NCBI GenBank assembly: GCA_902766305.1
Contig: CACXDE010000316.1
Coordinates: 1-10,259, forward strand
From: an uncultured Ruminococcus sp.
Lineage (GTDB): Bacteria > Bacillota > Clostridia > Oscillospirales > Acutalibacteraceae
Length of the DNA stretch: 10,259 nt
Reading direction: 5' to 3'
Part shown: positions 1 through 5,526 of the stretch, piece by piece
How positions within the stretch are numbered: the stretch's first letter is position 1
Layout of the letters: each line of letters begins with the position of its first letter
Notes under the pieces: model-generated
Seen by the model: only the letters and a program-made list of their open reading frames with translations
Databases searched by the model: none
What the model was told of the DNA's origin: nothing
Made by a program: the position numbers and the translations under genes

Positions 1-1
1 A

Positions 2-76
2 TTTTCAGTATTATTACCTAATGAAGACGATATGGTTATTAACCAGGTGTCTGTTGGAGAAATATTTGACAAATGA
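2..76 (+). CDS. C-terminal end of an unidentified protein (partial, 5' end outside window)
   Basis: The second forward frame is open from the window edge to a TGA at 74-76. It gives 24 residues ending in MVINQVSVGEIFDK, an acidic, ordinary-looking C-terminus. A hairpin follows about 45 bases later and the next gene converges on it, which fits a gene end here. I do not recognise the family from so short a tail. A competing open frame (third frame, to about 173) runs straight through the hairpin and looks less protein-like. The call rests only on frame openness, composition and context. Confidence 0.4.
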   Translation, partial: FSVLLPNEDDMVINQVSVGEIFDK

Positions 77-122
77 TAGCTTTTTCAAAACCGTTTCTGA
101 TAAATGCAAGGCAACTGCTTTA

Positions 123-150
123 CCCCCACACGGAGATGTCTGTGTGGGGG
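123..150. terminator. Strong hairpin between convergent genes, terminator-like but without a U-tract
   Basis: CCCCCACAC (123-131) pairs perfectly with GTGTGGGGG (142-150) across a 10-base loop, a 9-bp GC-rich stem. It lies between the presumed end of the rightward gene (76) and the end of the leftward flavoprotein gene (184), where a bidirectional terminator is expected. Neither side carries a clear run of T, so efficient intrinsic termination is uncertain. The CCCACAC/GTGTGGG stem recurs in the terminator at 8866-8916. Confidence 0.5.
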
Positions 151-183
151 TGATGCTGTGTATTCACTTTTAAAAGTCGCAGA

Positions 184-1047
184 TCACCGGCAGAATTTTA
201 TCATGCTCATTGCCGCCACAGCGCCGTCTGCGACCGCCTTTGACACCTGCAAAAGTCCGCCGATACAATCTCCTGCCGCATAAAGTCCCGGAACCGCTGT
301 CGCCCGGTTTTCGTCAACTATTATCCTGCTGCCCTCGACCGGCGCACCGACCTTTTTAGCAAGCTCTGTACTTCCTGCCGTGCCAACAGCCGCAAAAACG
401 CCCGACACGCTGAGCCTGTCTCCGTCCTCGAACAAAACTCCGTCAACCCTTCCGTCTCCGGTTATCTCCGCCAGCTTCCTTGTGTCACACTTTATCCCGC
501 TGTAAGCAGAAAAAGCCGGTGTCTGCCCGTCCGTCAATATCGTCACGGATGACGCAACCGCCGCAAGTGTCTGTGCCTCATGCAAAGCGTATTCGCCTGC
601 ACCAATAACAGCAACGTCCTTCCCTCTATAGAAAAATGCGTCGCATACAGCGCAGTAGCTTACTCCCTTACCCTCAAATTCTTTAATGTTCTTTATCTTA
701 GGAGAAGTTCTCGAAGCTCCTGTCGCTATAAGAACACAATCATATGTGTTTTTATTTCCGTCAGCCGTCAGCGCATCAAACTTCATCTCCATATTTATCT
801 GTAGATCTATAAGCTCTGTATCCGCAAAGACCACCCCAAGACGCTCCGCATTTTTTCTGCTGTCGCTTAAAAGCTGCTTTCCCGATACAGGCTCTGCAAA
901 ACCAAAATAATTCTCTATCAGATCAGCCTTTGCAAGTGCGCTTTCTCCGTTCGTCACAACCGTTACCGCTGTCTTTCCGCTTCTTGCAAGGTAAAGCGAC
1001 GCAGATATTCCTGCCGGTCCTGCACCTATTATCAATGTCTGTTTCAT
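184..1047 (-). CDS. Thioredoxin reductase-like FAD-dependent disulfide oxidoreductase
   Basis: This predicts a 287-residue cytosolic flavoprotein of the low-molecular-weight thioredoxin reductase family, which normally passes electrons through FAD to a CxxC disulfide and on to thioredoxin. Visible motifs in order are the FAD-binding GAGPAG (8-13), ATG (108-110), redox-active CAVC followed by D (132-136), a second Rossmann motif GAGEYA (149-154), and the C-terminal FAD motif AAGDC with a downstream Q (257-267). The HRRxxxR segment that binds the NADPH 2'-phosphate is absent; the aligned stretch reads LTDGQTP (171-177), so the electron donor may be NADH, ferredoxin or another protein. The start at 1047 is chosen because GAGAGGA lies just upstream and the protein then begins exactly at the family's N-terminus. 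A longer reading to 1140 would translate a palindromic repeat. No thioredoxin gene is visible nearby. Family is sure; donor and partner are not. Confidence 0.88.
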   Translation of the reverse strand: MKQTLIIGAGPAGISASLYLARSGKTAVTVVTNGESALAKADLIENYFGFAEPVSGKQLLSDSRKNAERLGVVFADTELIDLQINMEMKFDALTADGNKNTYDCVLIATGASRTSPKIKNIKEFEGKGVSYCAVCDAFFYRGKDVAVIGAGEYALHEAQTLAAVASSVTILTDGQTPAFSAYSGIKCDTRKLAEITGDGRVDGVLFEDGDRLSVSGVFAAVGTAGSTELAKKVGAPVEGSRIIVDENRATAVPGLYAAGDCIGGLLQVSKAVADGAVAAMSMIKFCR

Positions 1048-1080
1048 TTTATTCTGTCCTCTCTCATGCTTAACTATGCT

Positions 1081-1150
1081 GTTGGGACTGCCGCCCCAAA
1101 CCCCGCCCGGGCTGCTCGCCCGGAGCTCGGCAGGGAACAAGTTCCCTGCA
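1081..1150. repeat. GC-rich intergenic palindromic block
   Basis: Two perfect hairpins sit side by side: GCAGGGAAC/GTTCCCTGC (1130-1138 and 1141-1149) and CCGGGC/GCCCGG (1107-1112 and 1118-1123). They are followed on the left by CCCCAAACCCC (1094-1104). The block is much richer in G+C than its AT-rich surroundings and lies between the leftward promoter and the flavoprotein start, so it should be transcribed as part of that leader. The CCCCAAACCCC core recurs at 6647-6657, suggesting a dispersed intergenic repeat family. Confidence 0.6.
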
Positions 1151-1201
1151 CCTGTTATTTGTATGCTTTGTTATAGAAAACCAGCATTACTGCTCTCGCT
1201 T

Positions 1202-1230
1202 ATTATACCACCTTCAACCCATTAATACAA
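1202..1230 (-). promoter_or_regulatory. Predicted sigma-A promoter for the flavoprotein gene
   Basis: On the minus strand, TTGTAT (1225-1230) and a perfect TATAAT (1202-1207) are separated by 17 bases, the ideal spacing. Transcription would start near 1195 and give a leader of about 150 bases containing the GC-rich palindromic block. This is a sequence match only. Confidence 0.55.
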
Positions 1231-1232
1231 CC

Positions 1233-1252
1233 AATATAACATTTGTTATATT
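1233..1252. promoter_or_regulatory. Perfect inverted repeat between divergent promoters, candidate operator
   Basis: AATATAAC (1233-1240) and GTTATATT (1245-1252) form a perfect 8-bp inverted repeat around ATTT. It overlaps the -35 of the rightward promoter and lies two bases from the -35 of the leftward promoter, the right place for a regulator acting on both genes. It does not match a consensus I can name with confidence (Rex, PerR and LexA were considered). Confidence 0.45.
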
Positions 1253-1272
1253 AACTTTATTTGTCATATAAT
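1243..1272 (+). promoter_or_regulatory. Predicted sigma-A promoter for the anchored repeat protein
   Basis: TTGTTA (1243-1248) and a perfect TATAAT (1267-1272) are separated by 18 bases. The start site would fall near 1279, leaving about 88 bases of leader before the ATG at 1367. The -35 is imperfect and embedded in the inverted repeat at 1233-1252, which suggests regulated expression. Confidence 0.5.
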
Positions 1273-1366
1273 GCAGATTGATTTAGAGCTGAATCTATGA
1301 TATACTTACTTTCAGGAGAAAAATATACAGGTATCTTATCATAAACGCCCAGGAGGTTAATTTTAT

Positions 1367-2377
1367 ATGGATGATAACTACAACGGATATAATCCTAACG
1401 TCAACCCTTACAGCAACGGCGATAATCCTGATGGATTTAACAGCCAGAATAACTATCCCGGCACACCGGACAGCTACAGCAGTCAGAACAATTTCGGCAG
1501 CGCGCCAAACAGCTTCGGCGGTCAGAACAATTTCGGCAGTGCGCCAAACAGCTTCGGCGGTCAGAACAATTTCGGCAGCGCGCCTGACAGCTTCGGCGGT
1601 CAGAACAATTTCGGCAGCGCACCGAACAGCTTCGGCAGTCAGAACAATTTCGACAGCGCGCCAAACAGCTTCGGCAGCACACCGAACAGCTTCGGCAGCG
1701 CACCGAACAGCTTCGGCAGTCAGAACAGCTATATGAACAATGAACCCGGTTATGATCCGAATGCGCCGCTGTACAATCCGGAAAACGACAATTACGATCC
1801 CAATGCACCCCTGTACAATCCGGCAAACGACAACTACGATCCTAATGCACCGCTGTATAATCCGGCTGCTTCATCATTTCCGTCAAATGCAGGATTTCAG
1901 CAGAAAAAGAAAACGAGTTTAGTTGTTCCTGTTGCAATGCTTCTGCTTGTTGTCGCAATAGTGATCGTTGTTGTTATAAAGAATAATCAGACAATGGATC
2001 TTAAGGCTTTTGTAGAAACAAGACAGGGCAAGATGGAAATGTCAAGCATGGAAGAAGAAGCCAAAAGAGGAATGGACGGCACATATGATTTTGACTGGCA
2101 TGTTGAGGGCAGCAACCAGTTAGTCATGGAGGTAAAATACAAAGAATATATAGATCTTGACGCAACCGAAATGAAAATGTTCACCAACATAATGGACGAA
2201 AGAGCACAATCAGTAAAAAAAGAAGTTGCTGAGTCTATAGATAAAATTATGACTACCTATCATGTTGAAGAGTTTTCTATTCTATACAATTTCAAAAACA
2301 GCAACGGACAAATGCTTTATTCCTATGAAGTATTTGTCTCCGACCTCGGTAAAACCAGTACCGCTTCGGCTGCTTAG
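1367..2377 (+). CDS. Membrane-anchored protein with low-complexity repeat N-terminus and DUF4854-like C-terminal domain
   Basis: This 336-residue protein has three parts. Residues 1-180 are low complexity, rich in Asn, Gly, Ser, Pro, Tyr and Phe, with five 13-residue units of the type QNNFGSAPNSFGG (40-104), then shorter SxPNSFG units, then three 14-residue units YDPNAPLYNPxNDN (129-168). Residues 183-204 form one strong membrane helix preceded by KKK, implying the repeat region is cytoplasmic and the C-terminus outside. Residues 208-336 resemble DUF4854 domains of Clostridia: an FVETRQGKMEM-like opening, a central LVMEVKYKEY strand, and a closing YNFKNSNGQMLYSYEVF strand. AGGAGG at 1351-1356, ten bases upstream, fixes the start, and a strong terminator follows. 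The architecture is clear; the domain assignment is from memory and the role is unknown. Confidence 0.85.
   Translation: MDDNYNGYNPNVNPYSNGDNPDGFNSQNNYPGTPDSYSSQNNFGSAPNSFGGQNNFGSAPNSFGGQNNFGSAPDSFGGQNNFGSAPNSFGSQNNFDSAPNSFGSTPNSFGSAPNSFGSQNSYMNNEPGYDPNAPLYNPENDNYDPNAPLYNPANDNYDPNAPLYNPAASSFPSNAGFQQKKKTSLVVPVAMLLLVVAIVIVVVIKNNQTMDLKAFVETRQGKMEMSSMEEEAKRGMDGTYDFDWHVEGSNQLVMEVKYKEYIDLDATEMKMFTNIMDERAQSVKKEVAESIDKIMTTYHVEEFSILYNFKNSNGQMLYSYEVFVSDLGKTSTASAA
1484..1717 (+). repeat. Coding tandem repeats, 39-bp units then 21-bp units
   Basis: Within the anchored protein gene, five 39-bp units encode QNNFGSAPNSFGG-like blocks starting at 1484, 1523, 1562, 1601 and 1640. These are followed by 21-bp SxPNSFG units. 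The units are nearly identical at DNA level (the phrase CAGAACAATTTCGGCAG recurs), so copy number could vary by slippage or recombination without frame loss. Confidence 0.85.
1751..1864 (+). repeat. Coding tandem repeat, 42-bp units encoding YDPNAPLYNPxNDN
   Basis: Three units start at 1751, 1793 and 1835; the third is cut short after YDPNAPLYNP. The DNA has diverged at synonymous positions (GCGCCGCTGTAC, GCACCCCTGTAC, GCACCGCTGTAT) while the peptide is kept. This suggests selection on the peptide rather than a recent duplication, in contrast to the more uniform 39-bp units upstream. Confidence 0.85.
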
Positions 2378-2382
2378 CAAAT

Positions 2383-2424
2383 ATCCCCCTGACGGCCTGT
2401 TTGGTCAGCGTCAGGGGGATTTTT
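2383..2424 (+). terminator. Rho-independent terminator of the anchored protein gene
   Basis: ATCCCCCTGACG (2383-2394) pairs perfectly with CGTCAGGGGGAT (2409-2420), a 12-bp stem with a 14-base loop, followed directly by a run of T (2420-2424). It begins six bases after the TAG at 2375-2377. Confidence 0.9.
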
Positions 2425-2431
2425 CAGCCTT

Positions 2432-2548
2432 TTATAGTAAACGACAATATTTTTCTCTTTTCCACAAAAGCAGCCTTACCGAAAAAGATTTCTCGTCGCT
2501 TCGCTCCTCGAAATGACAATGTAACTTTATTAATGACGTTTACAATAA
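2432..2548. repeat. Possible small MITE-like element with imperfect terminal inverted repeats
   Basis: TTATAGTAAACGACAATA (2432-2449) matches the reverse complement of 2531-2548, TTATTGTAAACGTCATTA, at 15 of 18 positions. It encloses about 80 bases that hold the hairpin repeat at 2482-2519. The right end overlaps the last codons and stop of the thioesterase gene. No transposase is present and no clear target-site duplication is visible. In AT-rich DNA a chance match is possible, so this is tentative. Confidence 0.35.
2482..2519 (-). repeat. Dispersed GAGCGAAGCGA-type hairpin repeat, possible terminator of the thioesterase gene
   Basis: Read on the minus strand it is TGTCATTTCGAGGAGCGAAG and onward, ending in GAGAAATC and a T-run. 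It resembles the short TCATTTCGAGCGAAGCGAGAAATC-type intergenic repeat I recall from many bacterial genomes, here with a few extra bases in the arms. Outer arms ATTTC and GAAAT can pair, and CTTTTT follows, so it could also end transcripts of the thioesterase gene, whose stop lies about 20 bases upstream. Confidence 0.45.
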
Positions 2549-2932
2549 TTTATTTTCTGCTTTTTCAACAAATCGCTCACTTTTCACTGAAACACGCTCA
2601 TGCCTGCCTTTTGCAATAAGACCTGCCTTATCATAGGCTTCAAGCTCAAAGCAATACTTCCTGTCACTGATGTCAGTAAGAACAGCAGCTGCCCTGAATA
2701 CTCCGTTAAACGGCGTTGCGCTTATATGTTCTATTGATATCATAGTACCTACGGTAGTTATTCCCTCGGGAAGTGAGGGCTGTACCATCTCAAAGGCAGC
2801 CTTTTCCATAAGCGCTGCAACAGACGGTGTTGAAAGTACTCTCAGCGTTCCGCTGCCTACATTTACAGCAAGCTTGCTTTCATCTGCTATAGATTGAACT
2901 TCATTTTTCATGCCTGTTTTCAATTCATTCAT
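2540..2932 (-). CDS. Thioesterase of the fluoroacetyl-CoA thioesterase (FlK)-like hotdog family
   Basis: This is a 130-residue single hotdog-fold protein, the normal size for the family, which hydrolyses acyl-CoA-type thioesters in the cytosol. Signature segments are VLSTP (32-36), the hydrophobic helix ALMEKAA (40-46), TTVGT (59-63), EHISATP (68-74) and GRHERV (109-114). In FlK the catalytic set is Thr, Glu and His; the equivalents here appear to be T35, E43 and H69, all present, so an active enzyme is likely. True fluoroacetyl-CoA activity is not implied: most relatives act on unknown acyl-CoAs. The start at 2932 is preferred because AGAGG lies eight bases upstream; an in-frame extension to 2992 adds residues that do not look like the family. 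The gene is transcribed alone, divergent from the acyltransferase run. No convincing promoter of its own was seen, though AT-rich DNA at 2960-3022 could hold one. Confidence 0.82.
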   Translation of the reverse strand: MNELKTGMKNEVQSIADESKLAVNVGSGTLRVLSTPSVAALMEKAAFEMVQPSLPEGITTVGTMISIEHISATPFNGVFRAAAVLTDISDRKYCFELEAYDKAGLIAKGRHERVSVKSERFVEKAENKLL

Positions 2933-2985
2933 TTTTTCAACCTCTTTCATCCTGAAATGTTTTAACAAATAATAACAAAAAACTG

Positions 2986-3014
2986 TTGGCAAAAACTTTT
3001 AAAAATGCTATAAT
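2986..3014 (+). promoter_or_regulatory. Predicted sigma-A promoter of the five-gene run
   Basis: TTGGCA (2986-2991) and a perfect TATAAT (3009-3014) lie 17 bases apart. This is the best promoter match in the window. It would start transcription near 3021, about 80 bases before the first ATG at 3102. Confidence 0.65.
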
Positions 3015-3022
3015 TATTATAA
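3008..3022. promoter_or_regulatory. PerR/Fur-like 7-1-7 palindrome over the -10 box
   Basis: CTATAATTATTATAA matches the PerR box consensus TTATAATnATTATAA at 13 of 14 specified positions; only the first base differs. It covers the -10 of the rightward promoter, where a repressor would block it. The intergenic DNA is AT-rich and the -10 itself supplies six bases of the match, so chance resemblance is a real alternative. Confidence 0.4.
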
Positions 3023-3101
3023 CATATTTTTAGCAGAATAACACCCTTTGAAAGGCTGAAATGTTATGAAATCATATTATTTTTGTAAGGAGGAACAGAA
3101 T

Positions 3102-3890
3102 ATGGCTGAAGATGCCAAGGAACAGAAAACTGTGCCTAAAGGCCGTATACATCTGCTTGACGAGCTAAGGGGATTTGCACTCATTTTTATGGTGTTTTAC
3201 CATACGTGTTTTACCGTTGGTTATTTTTTCGGCTGGGAGTGGGGACGTGATATCATAAACATACTTTATCCCATAGGTCCCTATTTTGCCGGAATTTTCA
3301 TTTTTATATCGGGAATATCATCAAACCTCAGTCATTCAAATATCGACAGGGGCGCACGGCTTTTCTTTATCGCATATATTGTGACCCTTGTAACATTCTT
3401 TACAGTCGGAAGTGAAAGCGCTATACGTTTTGGCGTACTTCATATGCTGTCGGTATGTATGATGATGTACGGGCTTCTGTCACGGATACTGAAATACGTT
3501 CCTATGATTGCAGGGCTTTTGCTGAATGTTATTCTTTTTGTACTAACGATTCCCGTAAGCGAGGGGAATATCGCGATACCTTTCCTATGGAAGATGTCTC
3601 TCCCCATGAAATGGTATACAACTGATTTCCTTTATCCGCTTGGATTCATAAGAAACGGCTTTTCTTCCGGAGATTTCTTTCCGCTTCTGCCGTGGATGTT
3701 CCTGTTTTTTGCCGGAGGGTATTTCGGCCGTCTTGCAGTTAAGAAAAAGCTCCCTAAGTTTACATACAAAAGTCATATAAAACCCTTGGCTTTTTTAGGA
3801 AAGCATTCACTGCTTATATACCTTTTACATCAGCCGATAATTTTCGGAATATGCAAGTTAGTTGAGATGCTTCTTCAGCTGAAAAAATAG
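3102..3890 (+). CDS. HGSNAT/DUF1624-type integral membrane acyltransferase
   Basis: This 262-residue polytopic membrane protein belongs to the heparan-alpha-glucosaminide N-acetyltransferase catalytic-domain family (DUF1624). The family is thought to move acyl groups from cytosolic acyl-CoA across the membrane to sugars or other acceptors. The N-terminal signature RIHLLDELRGFALIFMVFYH (15-34) carries the conserved DxxRG and the candidate active His34. It is followed by FISGISSNLS (68-77), the DFFPLLPWMFLFFAGGYFGR segment (191-210) and a closing GKHSLLIYLLHQP (233-245). I count about seven hydrophobic helices. The start at 3102 follows AAGGAGG at 3088-3094; an upstream in-frame ATG at 3066 has no site as good. 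It is first in a run of five genes, 20 bases ahead of the next. The acceptor is unknown; an envelope glycan is a reasonable guess. Confidence 0.85.
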   Translation: MAEDAKEQKTVPKGRIHLLDELRGFALIFMVFYHTCFTVGYFFGWEWGRDIINILYPIGPYFAGIFIFISGISSNLSHSNIDRGARLFFIAYIVTLVTFFTVGSESAIRFGVLHMLSVCMMMYGLLSRILKYVPMIAGLLLNVILFVLTIPVSEGNIAIPFLWKMSLPMKWYTTDFLYPLGFIRNGFSSGDFFPLLPWMFLFFAGGYFGRLAVKKKLPKFTYKSHIKPLAFLGKHSLLIYLLHQPIIFGICKLVEMLLQLKK

Positions 3891-3910
3891 ACACTCAGGA
3901 GGAATTTGTC

Positions 3911-4687
3911 ATGAAAAAAGATGAAAACAAGGAAACAGAAATAATAAAAGACAAAGACGAAAATAAAGAGAAAGAAGAAAAAAAAGAACCCGCTGATGAA
4001 AAAAAATCCGAACCGGATACAGCGGAAACTACCGCCGTTAAAAGTCCGGCCGACAAAAAAGCTGCACTGAAAGAAGATAAGCAGTACAGACAAGGCAAGC
4101 TTATTTATGATATAGGAACTCTGTTCATGTATCTGTATATGCTGTTGTTCGCTGTAAGGACTCTGATGCACGTTGAGATAGTAATAGGAGATACATTTGT
4201 CACCAGCTATCTGTATTTTCTCTTCGTTGTTCCGCTGATAATGATGGTAATTGGTATGTCCATCAGTGACAAGGCGGCAAAAAGACTTGAAGTAAAGGAA
4301 AACAATAAAATATGGATGGGCGTCATAGCCGCTGTAGGCATTCTTGTGATTGCTCTGTCAGTGTGTGAAATACTTATGCCGTCATACAAGGTATATGATC
4401 TGAAAACACTTACAAGTGAAAATACTAACGGTATTGTCCGTTCCGGTCAGGAGATATTAACCGCCGAATACAGAACCGGCACTATACTTAGTCCGGCACC
4501 TGTAAAAAAGCCGGGATATATCTTTGTTGACGTATACTGCAAATACGGCATATTCGCCGCAAGAAAGCAGACAGCCTCAAACAATAACGGAAGCTATGGT
4601 ATAAAGCAAAGGGATAATTCTGACAACGGGTATGTACTGTGCGTCAAATCATTAGGACGTGAGGAATCGTTCCCGTTTGACTACTGA
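3911..4687 (+). CDS. Unrecognised membrane protein with Lys/Glu-rich N-terminus
   Basis: This 258-residue protein matches no family I can name. Residues 1-62 are highly charged, dominated by Lys, Glu and Asp, and probably disordered in the cytoplasm. Three hydrophobic helices follow at about 64-88, 97-118 and 134-156. Residues 157-258 form a mostly hydrophilic tail with alternating strands (for example GYIFVDVYCKYGIF, 202-215) and an Asn/Ser-rich loop at 222-240. With three helices the tail would lie outside the cell. AGGAGG starts 14 bases before the ATG, giving a clear start. The gene sits 20 bases after the acyltransferase and 25 bases before the TIM-barrel gene, so it is presumably co-transcribed. 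A link to the acyltransferase is suggested only by position. Confidence 0.8.
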   Translation: MKKDENKETEIIKDKDENKEKEEKKEPADEKKSEPDTAETTAVKSPADKKAALKEDKQYRQGKLIYDIGTLFMYLYMLLFAVRTLMHVEIVIGDTFVTSYLYFLFVVPLIMMVIGMSISDKAAKRLEVKENNKIWMGVIAAVGILVIALSVCEILMPSYKVYDLKTLTSENTNGIVRSGQEILTAEYRTGTILSPAPVKKPGYIFVDVYCKYGIFAARKQTASNNNGSYGIKQRDNSDNGYVLCVKSLGREESFPFDY

Positions 4688-4712
4688 TAATAAGACGGCA
4701 GGTGATAACAAA

Positions 4713-5498
4713 GTGAGAACAGGTATTTCTACGGGCTGCCTATACCCTATGCTTACGGAAAAATCTCTTGACGGTCTTCTTGAAAGCGGAACAAAGCTGT
4801 TTGAGATATTCCTGAATACATTTTCCGAAACAGAACCTGATTATCTGGACAGACTAAAGTATTCCTGTGACGTTCACGGTGCTGAAATAGTATCTATACA
4901 CCCGTTCACGTCCGCATATGAATCATATCTTCTGTTTTCAGGCTATGAAAGAAGATTCTGTGACGGGGTAAAGCTGTATGATATATATTTCCGTACCGCA
5001 AAACGTATAGGCGCAAAATATACTGTACTTCACGGTATGCAGAAAAAATACTCTTCTATAGATGAGAAAGAATATTTCAGACGTTTTGCAATACTCCGTG
5101 ATGAGGGGAAAAATTACGGCATTACGCTTTTACAGGAGAACGTATGGGAACACCTGTCAGGCAATATGGATTTTATAAAGCATATGAAGGATGAACTCGG
5201 AAAGGATGCCGGATTCGTCCTTGACACAAAGCAGGCAAGAAGATGCGGATATGATCCGTCAGAAGCCGCTGTTTTGTTCGGGGAAAATCTGCGGCACATA
5301 CACGTAAGCGACTACAGCGGAAATGAACTGTGTACACTTCCCGGCACAGGAGAATTTAATTTCCGGCACTTTTTCCAGACGCTTGATGATATCGGCTACA
5401 AAGGAGATGCCGTGATAGAAGTTTATGGAAACAGCGAACATGATATCCCGGCACTTATAAAGTCAATGAATTATCTTAATAATATTTTACAAAACTGA
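4713..5498 (+). CDS. Sugar-phosphate isomerase/epimerase-like TIM barrel (AP endonuclease 2 / xylose isomerase superfamily)
   Basis: This 261-residue cytosolic TIM-barrel protein is of the superfamily that isomerises or epimerises sugars using a bound divalent metal. Strand-end residues typical of the metal site are visible: SIHPF (61-65, His63), VLHG (105-108, His107), LLQEN (139-143, Glu142), FVLDTKQA (168-175, Asp171), HIHVSD (195-200, His197) and VIEVYG (234-239, Glu236). The set is complete, so an active metalloenzyme is likely; the substrate cannot be read from sequence. A GTG start at 4713 is chosen because GGCAGGTGA lies just upstream and the protein then begins at the usual first strand (RTGISTGCL). 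A longer reading from 4659 would overlap the preceding gene and add 18 unrelated residues. It is third in the run, 28 bases before nrdR. Confidence 0.82.
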   Translation: MRTGISTGCLYPMLTEKSLDGLLESGTKLFEIFLNTFSETEPDYLDRLKYSCDVHGAEIVSIHPFTSAYESYLLFSGYERRFCDGVKLYDIYFRTAKRIGAKYTVLHGMQKKYSSIDEKEYFRRFAILRDEGKNYGITLLQENVWEHLSGNMDFIKHMKDELGKDAGFVLDTKQARRCGYDPSEAAVLFGENLRHIHVSDYSGNELCTLPGTGEFNFRHFFQTLDDIGYKGDAVIEVYGNSEHDIPALIKSMNYLNNILQN

Positions 5499-5526
5499 AA
5501 GTTCAGATACAAGGAGGTCATGAAAA

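Noticed and set aside
1048..1140. N-terminal extension of the flavoprotein gene to an ATG at 1140
   Set aside because: The extra 31 residues translate the GC-rich palindromic repeat, have no homology to the family's start, and the ATG at 1047 has a good ribosome binding site.
1243..1258. TTGTTATATTAAC considered as a Rex operator
   Set aside because: Rex sites need TTGTTAA and TTAACAA arms with a fixed spacer; the spacing and right arm do not fit.
1271..1300. Tiny leader ORF (MQIDLELNL) just after the rightward promoter
   Set aside because: Its ATG overlaps the -10 box, so it would not be within the transcript, and it has no ribosome binding site.
1371..1826. Long open frames on both strands across the repeat region of the anchored protein gene
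   Set aside because: They arise because repeats with unit lengths divisible by three keep all frames open; their Cys/Arg/Ser/Thr-rich products are shadows of the real frame.
2262..2619. Plus-strand open frames running through the terminator at 2383-2424
   Set aside because: They cross a strong terminator and the intergenic repeat and overlap the ends of two convincing genes.
3875..4171. Phe/Ser-rich open frames antisense to the charged N-terminus of the membrane protein gene
   Set aside because: They are complements of AAA/GAA-rich Lys/Glu codons and have no ribosome binding site or promoter.
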